Part shown: positions 33,315-46,740 of the stretch, piece by piece | Position numbering within the stretch: position 1 is the stretch's first letter | How the letters are laid out: each line of letters opens with the position of its first letter | Assembly: GCA_033439795.1 (NCBI GenBank) | Contig: JAUTDP010000006.1 | Span: forward strand, 2,046,001-2,110,000 | Direction of reading: 5' to 3' | DNA: 64,000 bases | Source: Sordaria brevicollis | Taxonomy: Eukaryota; Ascomycota; Sordariomycetes; Sordariales; Sordariaceae | Program-made: the position numbers and the translations under genes | Notes under the pieces: model-generated | Database searches by the model: none | The model's input: only the letters and a program-made list of their open reading frames with translations | What the model was told of the DNA's origin: nothing

Positions 33315-34610
33315 TTTCCTTCCGTTGCCATGGAATCCTAACGAGATGACATGGGGTTTGTTTACTTGCCAGGGTTTGTTCGAAGTTGAAAAAAGGGGAA
33401 GCTTGCAAAAGGAAGGTCACCAACCAGATTGAAGAAATCCACATTGTGTCTTTATGCACACTTATGCGAAGTTTATGCAACCCTATGCACGTAGCAATTT
33501 TCATTGGCTGAGACTTTCGAAGATTGGATGAAAGATTGCCCGCCGCTGCCCGTTGCCTGCCACAGAACCAGTGAGCACTAACACCGACCGCCGACACCTG
33601 CACCGCGCATACCTCTAAGCTTGTGTAACCTCCAGAAAGACTTCTATTCCTTCGCACTAGGAAACAATCCCGACATTAAAAATTTGAACCTCCAAAGCAC
33701 ACCCCAGGCACCGGGCCGGGGATATCTGTGGATAGCTCCGGTTCGGTGATTTGGGAACAAAAATGAAGTTGCGCAAAAAAATGAAAAGCAGACACTGTGC
33801 CATGAGCAGAACTTCCATCCGTGTCATGGAGAAAAAGCAACGCTGCTTTCTGGCAGAACAGAACCCTGAATTGAACTGAAACACACCCAATGACATGATC
33901 GGACCGTGGAGCACAACCACCAGAAAAACTCTTTTCTGTATGGTGGGAATGGTGGCGCCCTGGTATTGTGAACCTGGAGAGCGAGCGGTGGCCGGATGAG
34001 AATCCCTTCTGGGCGGTGGGAAAGAAGTCCCTTTTTCTAGGCGTCACACTGGCACACCGGCACACCGGATGGGACTGACTGGGCGTTCCCTGGCGCTGTT
34101 CACCTCAGCTTCTTGTCAGCTTCCTGCAGTTTGCACCACCACCACGAAGAACCCACGCCCAGCACCCCCAGCACGGTACGAGCGGACGCCCCCCCAAAAA
34201 AGCGTTCGTCGACAAGTCCCGAGCGTGCTGCGCAGTGCGCGCGCGCAAGCCCTCGCCCATTTCTTTTCGAGCCCCCCTCTCGGTTTGGCCCCACCCCCTT
34301 ACCCGACAACTCGGGTTCGGGCCCTTGACTCAGATCCAAATGATCCAAACTGTCGGGTTCCAATGTGGAACGCAAAAAGTAACAAAGGCCGAACGTGTCG
34401 TGCTTACGTACTTGCGCGCGCGCGCATGCAAATCAACGGCTGCGCGCTTGTTGGGAAGTGGAATCCGGACCCGACAGTATGGTAAGAGTGAAAAGGCCGA
34501 TGTGACATGTCGACATCGAACCCGACGAACAACCTCGGAAAAAAATCAAACTTGAATCTCTTTTCCTTGATTCTTGTCCTTTATTTCTCGGGCCCCTTTC
34601 TGCCAATTTC
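33315..34610. other. Intergenic, JmjC promoter and methyltransferase 3' region
   Basis: No gene supported. It contains C-rich stretches and two alternating purine-pyrimidine GC tracts, at 34235-34247 and 34413-34428. Confidence 0.5.
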
Positions 34611-35875
34611 CTATGTCTGCTGATGCTGCTGCTGCTGCTGGTGCTGACTACTGCTGAAACTCGTCGTACTGGGATTCGCACTCAATGGCGGCTTTTGGCC
34701 TATTACAATGTAAATCGGCACTAGCGCATGGATTTCTCGGTTGTTCAGCGCAGCCTTCACACTGTCGCGGAGCTCCTCTCTCTCCTTCTCTTCCATTCCG
34801 TTCTCTATGAACGGCCTCGCCGACATGGCAGCACACAGGTCCAGGCTTACATCTGCCATAAGCCGGCCCATGTAACGCATCCGCTTCTCCCTCGCCCACA
34901 CACCCACCGGCACATCGATAATCCTTTGGCGTACATTGATGAATCCTGTCCTGAGCATCAAGTCTTGGATGTGCTCGGCGATTCCCACCTCGAATCCGTA
35001 CCTTGTTGTGAGGACCTCGTTTCCCAGGTCATAAAACTTCTGCAGAGGGTGATCAGGCTTGACACTGTCATCCCTGTCGCTGAAAACGAGCGGCTTCATC
35101 TCTGCGGACTCGACCCAACCGCCAGGCTTGAGGTTCCTGCACACTCAGGATTAGCTGCAAAGCACAAATGACCATGGTCATCGGTAAATCTTACTCGAAT
35201 ATCCTCCGAAACAACGTTGTGTTGTCCCTGATTGCCATACTGACGTAGCGGAGATGAATAAAGTCAAAGTCCGAGTCTTGCACCCACTCGTCTTCAATAT
35301 CATCCACCACAAATTCGACATTTGGCGGAATCCAGACTGGCTGGATCGGGGATAAGTCGACGCCTACCACTTTGGCACTGGGAAACATTTCTCCCACTGG
35401 ACACGGCATTAGTTTGGATTATCAACAAACCGAGAGCGGCTCACTGCAGTTCTTGTTTCGTACGTACTTTCGATGGCCCAGTCACCAAACCCGGTTCCGA
35501 GGTCGGCAATCTTTTGGGGATGGTTTCCGATCGGCGCCGTGAATAGTTTCCCGTAAAGCATCTCCTTAAACAAGGCATGTCGCATATATTCGCGGTTGTA
35601 CTCGAGGTCGTCGTTGGGTATCGGGTATCTGCCTTCACGAAACGTATGGTACCGCCTAGACCGATCATTAGCAACGCTACAACCACAGACAGCTGTGTAA
35701 TCCTTTCCCTCATCACATACCTCCCATATTCCCAGACATGATCGTTTACGCTGGCTGTCAGAGAGCCATACCGCGACTCGGCGATGCTTGGGTCGTAATC
35801 CGAGGTAGCTGTATCATCCCCGCTCTGCCATTCGCCCTCGCCCAATGGCTCGATAACGCCTGTTCCTTGTTCCAT
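34611..35875 (-). CDS. LaeA-like SAM-dependent methyltransferase
   Basis: Four exons (35875-35721, 35655-35468, 35396-35195, 35136-34611) give 356 residues. The start region contains DYDPSIAESRYGSLTASVNDHVWEYG, then the SAM loop KIADLGTGFGDWAIE, the acidic strand VVGVDLSPIQP, VEFVVDDIEDEW, and the post-motif LKPGGWVESAEM. This pattern is that of the large fungal LaeA/TAM-type group, which includes the secondary-metabolism regulator LaeA and many paralogues of unknown substrate. The C-terminus ends in a Ser/Gln-rich tail with a Gln run. All four junctions keep frame and have GT-AG ends. The start is uncertain: the frame is open for at least ten codons upstream behind an AACAG acceptor, so a further 5' exon is possible. 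It need not be the LaeA orthologue. Confidence 0.85.
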
Positions 35876-38800
35876 CTCGTTGTCGTCGAGTTTGCCGGCA
35901 CAAATCTGTTTCGGTTTTTCGGACTAAGCTTTTGGTTAATCCTACTGTAAGTACCGAGCAACAACGTTGGAGAGGTATGATCCACCTTACCTTGAACAAC
36001 GAGAGCGTGGCCTTTGCTACTTGAGTCCGGTTGAATGCCTGATGGTTCGAAAAGGCCGAGAAAGCTGTAGATAAGGGAAAAGAACACCTGACCGGGAAGA
36101 TCGTGATGGATCAGGTAAACAGAAATCGAATCTAGGATTCGAGAAAGAAGCCGCCAATAGGTGCTTGTTTCCTTTCGGGTCAGCCTAGGAAGAGACTCGT
36201 CACTCACTTGGGCTTGTCGGAGAAGCCCCAACCAAGCAGAAGAGAGGAACAAGCAGCCGGGGCAAGGGGGAAAATGTCTGATATTGGAGACATGTCAAGT
36301 CCCAATAAAGAGCTTCAAAAGGCGGAGTGCCGTGGATACTCGTGGCTTATACACACAGTAGACACCGCAAAGAAGGACATAATTACCTGGGCTATGAGGG
36401 GCGTGTAGAGAGCGGAGTGGGTATGATAAGTTACCGGGGCGCCAATCAAGGAGGAAGGGATCTCTAATGACATGGGCCGGATGCATATGAGAGAACGCCA
36501 TCTATGCATCTCCAAGCACCAGCGCACCGAGTAGCCCGAACTCGGGTCTCAGCCAGGCCCCGTCTTGCTACGTGCTAAGGGCCAAGAAACCTGAAGCATT
36601 GCCGCGCTAAGAGGTCCCTATGGCCTTATGTAGTACGTGGAAGCAGAGATTCGAATCCGGCAACGCACCAGTAGCGTCCCGGTAGCGTAGCCAGGACACA
36701 TAACGTAGCAACTCAGAAGCCGGTTCGGCAGACGAACCCCTCCCCCAGCTCAGGATCCATCATCCCACAACCGCTACGGGAGCCGCAACAGAGCCCACCG
36801 TGCTGGGACTGTTCCAGTCTGACACCCCCCTTGTTCTCGGGCGGCAGGCCAGGGAGCCTATCCCAGGCAAACCAGAGCCCTAGGGGAAGCCAATCTGCCC
36901 GGCCGTGTGTGTCTGAGGTACACACCACACCCAGCAGAACCCCGACACACAAAGGGAGGACCAAGCCTGCTACCGACCTGTCGGGTACGAGTGCATAGGC
37001 ATTCCGGTAGAAATTGGCATGGGATGTGTGAGAAGCCACCATGGGCACCATGGACTTGCGAGCAAGGGCATGATTCTAGAATAGGATGTCGTTTCCGAAA
37101 CAAATTCCAACTTGCACGAGGCCGCTTGACCCATTGGCTTGTTTCGTTTTTACACTTTTAAACAAGCAATGACAAATCCTGTTCCGCATGAGGTGATCAA
37201 CCCTTTTCCATAGGCCATGTGGCAGAAGAGGGAAGTTCCAAAGTGACGGGTCATGGAAGGAGGCCGGAAACTTTCAGCCGCCTGACAGGCAGGCCCGGAA
37301 AAGGAAGCTGTCGGAGCAGGGAATCGCTTGGGAAATCTGCGAGGGATCGGAAAGGACGATATCGGGGGACGGGGCGAGTCCACCTCTCTGCCATTTGTTT
37401 CCCACCATGTCCTTGTCCTGAAGAACCACTCTGGTGGCTACCCCGACTCCCCGGGACCCGGCTTTTTCTGTTCTCGTGAGGGGACAGCGTGCGTCCTCGA
37501 CCTGAATCAATGTAAGCAATTGGACCGGCAACAGCTCCGCCATGGCAAATCTTCTCAAAGCCCACCACTATGGGACGCCGAGAAAACTGCGAGACCTGCG
37601 AGACCTGCGAAAAAGGGGAGACAAAAGCGCAAAACAGGTTCGTGAGGTATCGAATCTGTACCGAGTGAGCAAGTGACAGGCGTGATAGGGTAAGGAAGTG
37701 CAAGTGGTTGTGTATAAAACATATTGCGGCCCCATGGCTTCAAGGGTACCCGCCCCAGTCGTTCCCCTCGTATCAAATAATTTGCCGATCAGTGTGGGTA
37801 TACCGCGGATTGGTACCGCGTGGTGACTGTTGGAAAGTATATCTGGCAAGATCTGGCTGTCTACGAGCCCGTCCTACCAAATGCCCGGAAATCACATGGC
37901 AGCCAGCACTTTCTGGTGGTTTTCTAGTGACGGGTACAAGATTTGGTCGATAGGTTCCATTCCTCTTCCTCGCTTGACTCTAGACGTACCCCAGGGCAAC
38001 TTACAGACCACAATTGTCATGAAAGAGGGTGTTGACGGCTGATGGCTTTGTCGATCACCACTTTCTTTGGTTCAACTATCATTTCTTCTGGACGGCCTTC
38101 TTCCTGCTTTGGTCAGTCGAGGCAGAGGAGCGGTCAGGGTGCTTGACCGTGGACAAAATGTAGCGGGCCATAACTTTGGCCGCGGCCGTGGCTGGCTTGG
38201 CTGGCCGGCTGACTACTGCAGTAGCATGGATGGAGTGAAATTGAGAATGTCGCCGACGAGATGGTGAGTGGTGTGGTGGGTTATGCCGGAGGGTGGGTGG
38301 GTTGGTGTTGGTCAGTGCCACCAGTGTGGTTCCGTCAATCGAGGTTGAGTGGTGTCACCGGGCAGTTCGTTGGGTGTGCGGTCCAGTGTGAACAATGAAC
38401 ACGGAATGTGCGTGGATTGACGAAAGAGAAGCTTGAGAGAAAATGGAAGCTGGATTTGGGCAAATCGGAAATCCGGAGTCAGTGATCCGGAATTCAGGAT
38501 TGGGAAAGAGCGTCGTTGGATCGTTGCCTTCCCGTCCCGTGGTACTCCAATTTGCAATCTGCAATTTCAAAAACTCCCCGTCTGGCGTCCGCTCCTTCCC
38601 TTCCTTGCCTTCTCACCGCGAAACTTTTTTGGGGCATGCAAGGAGATGAAGTGGAAAAAGCAGCTGGTCACCCGGGCTGACAAATTGGCTCCCAGCTGTT
38701 TGCCAGCCCCACGATGACCGCATTGTCGGATGATTCCAATGCAACTAAAAGGTTCACTAAAAACACCCAGGGGACGTTGTGGTCGATAGGAAAGAATTCT

Positions 38801-39719
38801 CATGAAATTCCACTTCTTCGAGCCTGCTGTCCAAGTTGCAGAAATGGAAGTGGAAGCTTCGATTGCATCGCTGTCGTGCAGGAACCTTACTGGCCGTTAT
38901 AAGTCATTCGTGGCAGGCATTGCCCATTGGTGACAGCGACGGGAGCAACGAAATTCTATTCGCCAATGCCCGTGCTTTCGGTCGAGGAACCTTGACGGTC
39001 AGTGACTGCGGGGAGTCGGGTGCTTGTGGACTGCCTGCCCTGGTTGTCGCCAGCAGCTGCCCGTTTGACATTCAGGCAGTACCCCGCTATTTCTCGACAC
39101 CTCTTGCCTGCCTGCCTGCCAAATGCCCAAAGCCCCACTACGAATTGTTCCCCCACCGCGGTGAAGGCCGCCGTGGACCGCTCTGGCCGTGTCGTTTTTG
39201 CTGCATGCTTTGTGCTGACGCCAGTGGTTAATGCACGCTGTGCCCGCCCTGGCATAAAACCACTTTCACAAGTCGCGTCTTGAACCGCGTCCGATGCGCA
39301 GCGCTGGTTGGCCGCCCTTCCATGTCAATTAAAGGATTCCTGGGCCAACATCAACAAAACACAACTCTTACCAACACCCATCCTCACACGACCAAATTAT
39401 TGTCGACCGCGAACGACCATTCGACTTACGTGTATATCGCCATTACACCAGTATAATTTTCCCTCGTATATCTCAAAGCTACATAGTCAATAGCAGAAAA
39501 GCTCTTAACGCGGGGCAGTCCGCGTCGCGCATCCGCGTCGGGTTTTTTTTCTGCCCAAGTGAACCAGAGTTAACCTACCTCGAGTCCACCACTACGAGCT
39601 TCACGCCCGGCGAATATCCCACGACGACTTCGACTCGCTGCCCCGCTCGATCACGAACCCCCGGCCGATTTTTCCCTTGCCTTCGAAGACCTTCTCTTGA
39701 TACCAAATTTACCCTCGCC
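35876..39719. other. Long intergenic region between divergent genes
   Basis: 3.8 kb between the LaeA-like gene (minus) and CDC45 (plus). Many small open frames occur, none over 150 codons and none recognisable. Short tRNA-like boxes near 36610-36655 do not fold into a tRNA. The CDC45-proximal 300 bases should contain its promoter and leader. Confidence 0.45.
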
Positions 39720-42406
39720 ATGTATCTCCCTCGGCAGCTCATATCGAAACTCTACCTCCACTTACAAAACACACGCCATCCACTATCGCCGCCTGTCCTT
39801 ATCCTCGTCGCTCTCGAAACCGATGCGCTATGTGCCTGCCGTATTCTCACCCAGCTTCTCAAACATGACTATATCCCGCACAAGATTCAGCCAGTCGCTG
39901 GCTACTCCGACCTCGAACGTGCCGGTACTGAGCTCGTCAGTCCCATGATGGAGACCCGTGGTGGTTCTGGAGGAGTTGTCGTGTGCTTAGGAGTGGGTGG
40001 CATGGTTGACCTCGGCACAGTTCTTGGACTCGAACCTGAGGGCGAAGAAAATACATTTGGAGGAGTTGAGGTGTGGGTGATCGACTCCCATCGCCCATGG
40101 AACTTGGGCAACGTCTTTGGCGGCTTTCCTCTCGAACCAGAAACAGAAGATGCCAAGACATTTTCTGCGCGAACCCCTATTGGCGTTAACGGCGGCCGGA
40201 TAGAACGATCATACAAACCAGGCAAAGGCGGCATCATTGTCATGGATGACGGCGACATCGAGGACGAGCTATCTAAAGAAAGGGATGCGTACCTGGCCCT
40301 GGTGGATATGCCGGATATTGAAGATGACGGACAAGACTTGGGCGACAGTGATGAAGATGAGAGCGAGGACGAGGAAGAGTCGGGCAATACATCAAGTTTG
40401 GTAGGCAGAAAGAGAAAGTCATGGGACTCTGACTCTGACGATGATGAGGATGGCCCACCAAGACAGCGACGGAGGAGCAATACGGTAAGTACACCTCAAC
40501 ACTTTCGTAGAGATAATGTGTCTCATGCTCCATACAGTCAAGTCCCATTCCAGAGTCACCTCGCCGGCCACAACACCGCGGTCTAATATCGCTGCGCGAC
40601 GATGCCCTATTCTCCAGTGACGCACTGGAACCCCCGACCGCAGCACAACCACCCAGACAACCTTCCGCCAGAACTCTGCGACGAAGACTGCTGCGACTAC
40701 GACGAGAAAACGAAGGAGTCTTGCGCGAATACTACCGACTTGGTACATCGTACTCGGAGCCCATCTCGTCTATGATGTACTCCCTTGCGTCAGAACTAGG
40801 TCGGGAAGACAACGACCTGCTGTGGTTAGCAATTGTTGGAGTTACTTCAATGGAGCTCTACGGTCGTTCATCTGCCGGTATTGCGGTAGCAGCTCGCAGA
40901 TCAGACGCACGCGTTTCTGGCTGGCTAGGTATGCGTGGCGCAAGGATACGACAGCTTCTGCGAGACGAAGTTAGGCGTCTTAACCCACCAGAGATAGGAA
41001 ACGGAAGGGTGCTACCAGAGGCGACGGGAATCATCCCAACAACTGCTCGAAGTCCAGAGGATACCAGTATCAGGTTGTCACCGGAGCCCAAGTTCCTGCT
41101 TATTAGGCACTGGAGCTTATACGACAGTATGCTCCATTCACCCTACCTCTTCTCCCGGCTAAAAACCTGGAGTGAGGCTGGCATGAAACGATTACACAAG
41201 CTTCTCGCCAAGATGGGCGTCAGTCTGGTGCAGTGCAAGCAAAGTTACGCCCACATGGACATGATGTTGAAGCGCGAGCTTCGCACCAAGCTACTCAAGT
41301 ACGCATCCCTCTACAACCTCGACGAACTCGTCCCAACAATAGACACGGACGGCAAAGATCGCGGAGGTGCCAAAGACGGATGGGGTTTCGTACGCAGCTG
41401 GGGCTGGAGGGCAACTCTGAGTGCGCAAGATGTCGGTGTCGTCGTCGGAGCCCTGCTGGAGGTGGGGAAGAACACCACTAGTGCTGATGATCTTCCCGCC
41501 GGTCCATCGCAGGATCTTCTCGACGTCGACAACAACCAGAGCCAAAGTGAAGAGTGGATCCCCAGGTTCTGGGAAGCGTATGATGCGCTGGAGGACATTG
41601 AGGCCCTTAAGGCTGGCCTTCCAACGGCGCAGTATCTACACAAGGCCATCTTCACTACCGGCACCACCATCTTGAAAAAGAAGCAAATATCTCACCTGCG
41701 CGCGTTCCGCATGTGCGTCGTCAAGGACTCACCCGACGCCACCCTCTTCAACCACCCCGGAGCTTTGACCAAGCTGGCGCTCTGGATCGGTGAAGCCCTC
41801 GCTGAGCAGGAGAAGGAGGCTACGGGTGGAAGGCTCGCCCACGGCGGCCGTGGTACACCTCTCGTAGTGGCCAGTCTAGACGACAAGCGCGGAGTGTACG
41901 TGGTGGTCGGTACCGGTGGTGGTGGCGGACCAGATACCAAGTTTCTCGACCGCGAATCAGCCAAAAAGCGAGCCGAAGAGAAAGAAGCCAAAGCCAAGGC
42001 TAAAGAAGCACAGCGAAGAATCAAGGAAAAGATCCGAGCCGAAAAGAAGGAAGCCAAGCGAAAAGAAAAGGAAGAAAAGAAGAAAGCCAAGTCCGACGCC
42101 GGCGGCGATGACGATGAAGAAGAGCATACCAACAACGGGGAAGACGATACTGACGACGACTCGGATGATCTCTCGGATTCAGACTCGGATGATGATGATG
42201 ACGATGAGTCGGACGAAGAGGATTTGGATCAAGAAATGGAAAGGGGTTACGGCCTCAATAAGTTCGGAACGGCGTTCCAGGACGTGGTGGCGGAGACTAA
42301 TGCCAGAGTGCGCATTGATAGCTTTGAGCACTGCGTTGTGGAGGTCAAGAAGGAGGATCTCAGCGGATTCTTGGAGAGCCTTAGCATGAAGGTTGTCATC
42401 GGGTAA
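39720..42406 (+). CDS. cdc45: CDC45 replication initiation factor
   Basis: Cdc45 joins Mcm2-7 and GINS to form the replicative helicase. Two exons (39720-40484 and 40538-42406) give 877 residues, longer than yeast Cdc45 (650) but usual for filamentous ascomycetes because of charged insertions. The N-terminal DHH-like fold is seen in LILVALETDALCACRILTQLLKHDYIPHKI and VVVCLGVGGMVDL. An acidic stretch with basic patches (about residues 195-255) is the known linker region. The C-terminal part includes SYSEPISSMMYSLASELGREDNDLLWLAIVG-type sequence and LSPEPKFLLIRHWSLYDSML. A second long Lys/Glu then Asp-rich insertion lies at about residues 740-830, just before GYGLNKFGTAFQ. The 53-nt intron keeps phase 0. 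The ATG at 39720 gives the typical fungal start. Confidence 0.95.
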
Positions 42407-45400
42407 AAAGGGAGGGAAAAGTTCGGGGTTTGCCAATTCAGGGGAAGCAAGAGGGGCGTTAAAGGGGTTTGTTTACTTGGTCGGGAAGGAGCTGTTGAGC
42501 TCCGAACCTGTTTCCAACAAGTGGTTGGTGGGGTCAACAGTTGCCTGGAAGCTCGCAAACATGGCATGGTAGAGGTATGACATGGCACTGAGGTTCGAAT
42601 TATGATATGGCGATGTCCTGCACATCTGGGACGTCCTCAGTCAAGCAGGCGTGGGATGCGGAAAAGCAGGGATTCTCTTTTATAAAGCTGTACACATACG
42701 GCATATTTTCACTTACATAACATGCATCGAGCTATATACCAACTTTCAGTTACCTTTCAACGGCCTTTTTTCGACCACTTTGATTTCCATATGTGCTTGT
42801 GACACTCATTGCCATACATGAATGAGGGTTTGTCGCTGAGTGAATCCTTTTGCCAGGAATGTCAACGACATTGCCCATGATCGCCCATGCCACTCCCTCC
42901 AACTCGGCGCAGTCTCTTTTGTGAGCCAGGAACGCAGGAAATTTTGATTTTCTTTCCTCAAACTGAGACTCATGTGAGAGTCTTTCACATTTTACTTCAC
43001 ACTCTCGCCTCGCCTCACACATACCAAGCAGGCTAAAGTAGGCAACGATGGCACTGCCCCCTTTTGAGCCGCCTTTGAGAATTTGAGGCTTGAAAAGTGG
43101 AAGAGGCGCACACCAATCACTTGACCACAGCCTTGAAGCAAAGGTACCGTATACCTGCTACCATTAGAGCTTCAGATTTTAGAAAATTGAAGGGCAGTTT
43201 CATGGGTTAAGTGTAATTGGCCTCTTTCATGTTCTTTTCGGTGAGACATGGGAGGCATGATAGAGATATGGGTGGAGGTTCGACGTATCTTTTGGTCCGG
43301 TGTTAGTAGAGGTAGAAATGTGGGGCTATAGAACGTGTAAGTCCGTCATCTTCGTAATTTGAGCTTCTACTCCAAGCTATGTCAACGTATCTCAACTAGT
43401 TTCTTCCCTTGTTCTTTCCATTCTTCCGTTTCTTTATTTGACTTCCCCTTGGAACCCCATTCTCCTCTGACTGATTCCTTCACCAGGTTGATACTCAGTA
43501 GATTGAGGAGAAACAGCTCGAGTGGGTTTTGTTCAGATCGGGGGTCCTCAATCCAACGAAAGGACCCGGAATGTCTTGGCGGATTTTGCACAGCCCCCTC
43601 TCCTTACTACGTCAGTTTTGGCACTATCTTCCAAGTAGGAAAGTAGCAAAGAAAGGTTTTCTTATTGACCGCCGTGGAGGTTGGTTGAGTTTCGGTCAAG
43701 TGGATGTGTTTTGCAACAAGAAGTCGTTGTCCTTTGATTTCTTTATGGACGTTCTGGAAGTTGGTATAAGTCGACCGATAATGACGGAGTGGGGCATCGA
43801 TATTCTCCCCTTGTTTCTCGTTTCCACTGTGTAGTAGACTTTGGCTTCGGCCTTCCACCGAAGAGGAAGGATGATTGGGTGGTACAGAGAGCGACAGAGC
43901 CTCAAAATATTGAGGACAATTTGTTTGCTTGTTGCACCCGGTAAAGAGACATGATGAACAGAGTCGAAACTGCGCATTTTTTATTGCCAAGGAGGTTTGC
44001 GGTTTTGGATATCGGCAAGTTCCATCGTGAAAACGGAAAGTGGAATGGGGCCGGCCGCCGGCGCCGGGTACGGGTCCAGGTACCCTTCCGGGGCTGGTGT
44101 CTAGCCTCCGGAGAAAGTGCATGTTTGTCCGGATAGCGCTATTAAAGTCAATATATGGTAATTTCGACATAGACGTATTCCACCTGTTATTCTCATCGCA
44201 GGAGTCTTCCAACTTCGACAAGGGAATCCCTTGGATGGTCGGCCTCTTTTCACCTCCCGAACGTCGTTTTCTCCGGGCTGGGGGCAGCACCTGCCCTTCT
44301 TGTCATTTGGGCTCTCTGCCTGACAAATCAGAGAGCAGAACGGAGCATGCGCTGCCTGCCCGAATTTGACATCCAGAACCCGATCGAATTTTGTCCCTGG
44401 CTGTGATGGCCCCTGTCGCAGTTATTCAAAAGAAATCCCGCCCGTTGCCCCTCTTTGCGAACAGTTGCGGATACTTATCAAGCTGGTTCTGGAGTTTGGC
44501 AAAGACGGAAAAAGTAAGAGTTCTGCGCATGAGTTGAAACGCACGCTGGGGAATAATGGTGACAGCCCGCATGGAAAGCATGATGCGCAGTCATTGACTG
44601 CAGAACTCGGACTGGGCATTGCAATTGCGATTGCGTTACGCATCGTCCACAGCCCACGAGGCATGCATGCTTCTTGGACAAACGATGGGAGTAAACTATG
44701 TACTCGGTACATGCCCGCCCGAAACTTGCAAGATCATCGCTACCTGATCTTTAACCATACAGGTTGTCACAGCCTGGCCTCCTTATGTCAGGCCCGGCGT
44801 CAAATGGGAGTCGAAGCGAGGCGCCGCACGAAACGAGCGGGCGGGATGGATGGGAGGGGGGGGGCCTCGATGGGATGCCTCTATCGACATCCCGGCCCAT
44901 TTTTGTTCATCGGGTTCGAGCGGTCGGGTGTTCCTTACTTCCTGGCTAACACATGGTCCATGCTAGTCACTCCGGTTTCCACCTTGAAATAACGGCCAGG
45001 GCACTTGCAGTGGTTAGCTGCAGTTAGTGCAAACCTCCGGCTGTGTCCACTGCTGCTCTCACTGCATTGCCCATCTCGCCAGACTGCCCCCGTCATCACC
45101 TCCGATCTCCCGCGCATTTGCCCTGCTCTTCTCTCTCCTGTGCTGCGCAACGACCTAATAATCCCATCTGATTTCTTTTCCTTCTACAATTACCAACCAA
45201 CACCTCGACATCCTTCTTCTCCTCTGGTCTACTTTTTCAACGTTCCAGTGCAACATCAAGGCCACTAGATTGACGCTTACGAGGCCTGCTACTCGACCGT
45301 CCATCCTATCGACCGACGACAAATATCAATCGACCATACATAAGGCTGCTTGCCCCGATCGCTCGAGCACCGTCTTCCCGTCCACCATACAGCGTCTCTA

Positions 45401-45617
45401 GTTACCTACGACCAAGACCGCTTTTTACGAACCGTTATATCCCTGACCTGAGAGAGCAAACCCACGGATCGTCAGCGAACCCCTCCTCCCACCTTTTCGG
45501 CGCCAAACCCCGTACGCGACGCCATCCAGAGCGACCCCTTTCCCAGAAACCACATCGTGGGACCACCTTGCGAACGACAAAACAAGCATTTGCTAAACAG
45601 CACCGAGTTATCCGAAC
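42407..45617. other. Intergenic between CDC45 and NCS-1
   Basis: 3.2 kb with no supported gene. The last several hundred bases are C-rich and should form the promoter and untranslated leader of the calcium sensor gene. A 227-codon minus-strand open frame at 43607-44290 has no recognisable features. Confidence 0.45.
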
Positions 45618-46740
45618 ATGGGCAAATCGTGAGTGATCCAAGTTCCCCGAGGTTTCCGCGACTCCTGCCCGATCGCTATCCGCAACCCGGCTTATTCTCC
45701 GCACCTCATCCCGCATCATCAATACGTACCGCATACATACCTACTTTCCAGCTGTGGAGGAGGAGGGACCGTGAACCGTCTTGTTGAAATCTCACATGCG
45801 AACAACCTATTCTGCCTTTCACGCATCCATACACATCATACAATGCGTTTCTTCAGCAGGAGTCGTTCCTCCGAGCATTCACCAAAGACCGAAAGCAGGA
45901 TGAAGAGGCTGACACTGAACCCCGCCCGAAACAGACAGAGCAAGCTTGAGCGCGATAAGCTCGAGGAGTTGGAAAAGGCCACCCACTTTGACAAGAAGGA
46001 GTTGCAGCAATGGTATAAGGGTGTGTAACCTTTCTCTGTTTCCTTTCCCGTCTCGCCGACGACCATTGCAACACCGACGCCGCTCGACAGTTACAGACCC
46101 CAACCGATACGTCACTGTCTTTCATCACAACGGCTATGCGCTCTCGTTTCCCGTCACTCCCCGTCTATCAACAGCCTCTAACAGGGACATGATACAACAG
46201 GCTTCCTCAAAGATTGCCCCTCCGGCATGCTTACCAAGGCCGAGTTCCAAAAGATCTACGCGCAGTTCTTCCCCTTTGGCGACCCATCGTCATTCGCCGA
46301 CTACGTATTTAACGTGTTCGACACGGACAAGTCCGGCACCATCGACTTCAAGGAGTTTATCTGCGCCCTGAGCGTCACGAGCCGCGGCAAGATGGAGGAC
46401 AAGCTCGACTGGGCCTTCCAGCTGTACGACATTGACGGCGACGGCAAGATCACCTACGACGAGATGCTCAAGATTGTTGAGGCGATTTACAAGATGGTAT
46501 GCTTGCCTACTTCGAACCCCATAGCTTTTACGACACATGCTAACATAACTCTGCTCACAGGTCGGCTCAATGGTCAAGCTCCCCGAGGACGAAGATACCC
46601 CCGAGAAGCGCGTCAGCAAGATCTTCCGCATGATGGACAAGGACGAAAACGGCAGCCTCGACATGAAGGAATTCAAGGAGGGCAGCCAGCGCGACGAGAC
46701 AATCGTATCCGCTCTCTCCTTGTACGATGGTCTTGTTTAA
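45618..46740 (+). CDS. ncs1: Neuronal calcium sensor 1 (frequenin) homologue
   Basis: Four exons (45618-45628, 45935-46020, 46201-46496, 46561-46740) give exactly 190 residues, the usual NCS-1 length. The first coding exon is only 11 nt and encodes MGK plus two bases of Ser; together with exon 2 it gives MGKSQSKL, a typical N-myristoylation start. Three canonical EF-hand loops are visible: [12 protein letters not shown] (about 73), [12 protein letters not shown] (about 109) and [12 protein letters not shown] (about 157); the first EF-hand ([13 protein letters not shown]) is the degenerate one, as in the family. The protein senses calcium at membranes and in fungi activates the PI4-kinase Pik1 and affects calcium tolerance and growth. 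The ending [10 protein letters not shown] matches relatives. Introns 2 and 3 have CTAAC-like branch sites. Confidence 0.95.

Noticed and set aside
36600..36660. tRNA-like A-box (minus, near 36610) and B-box words (near 36650)
   Set aside because: They lie in the wrong order for one tRNA, and the candidate T-arm and acceptor stems do not pair; at most a relic.
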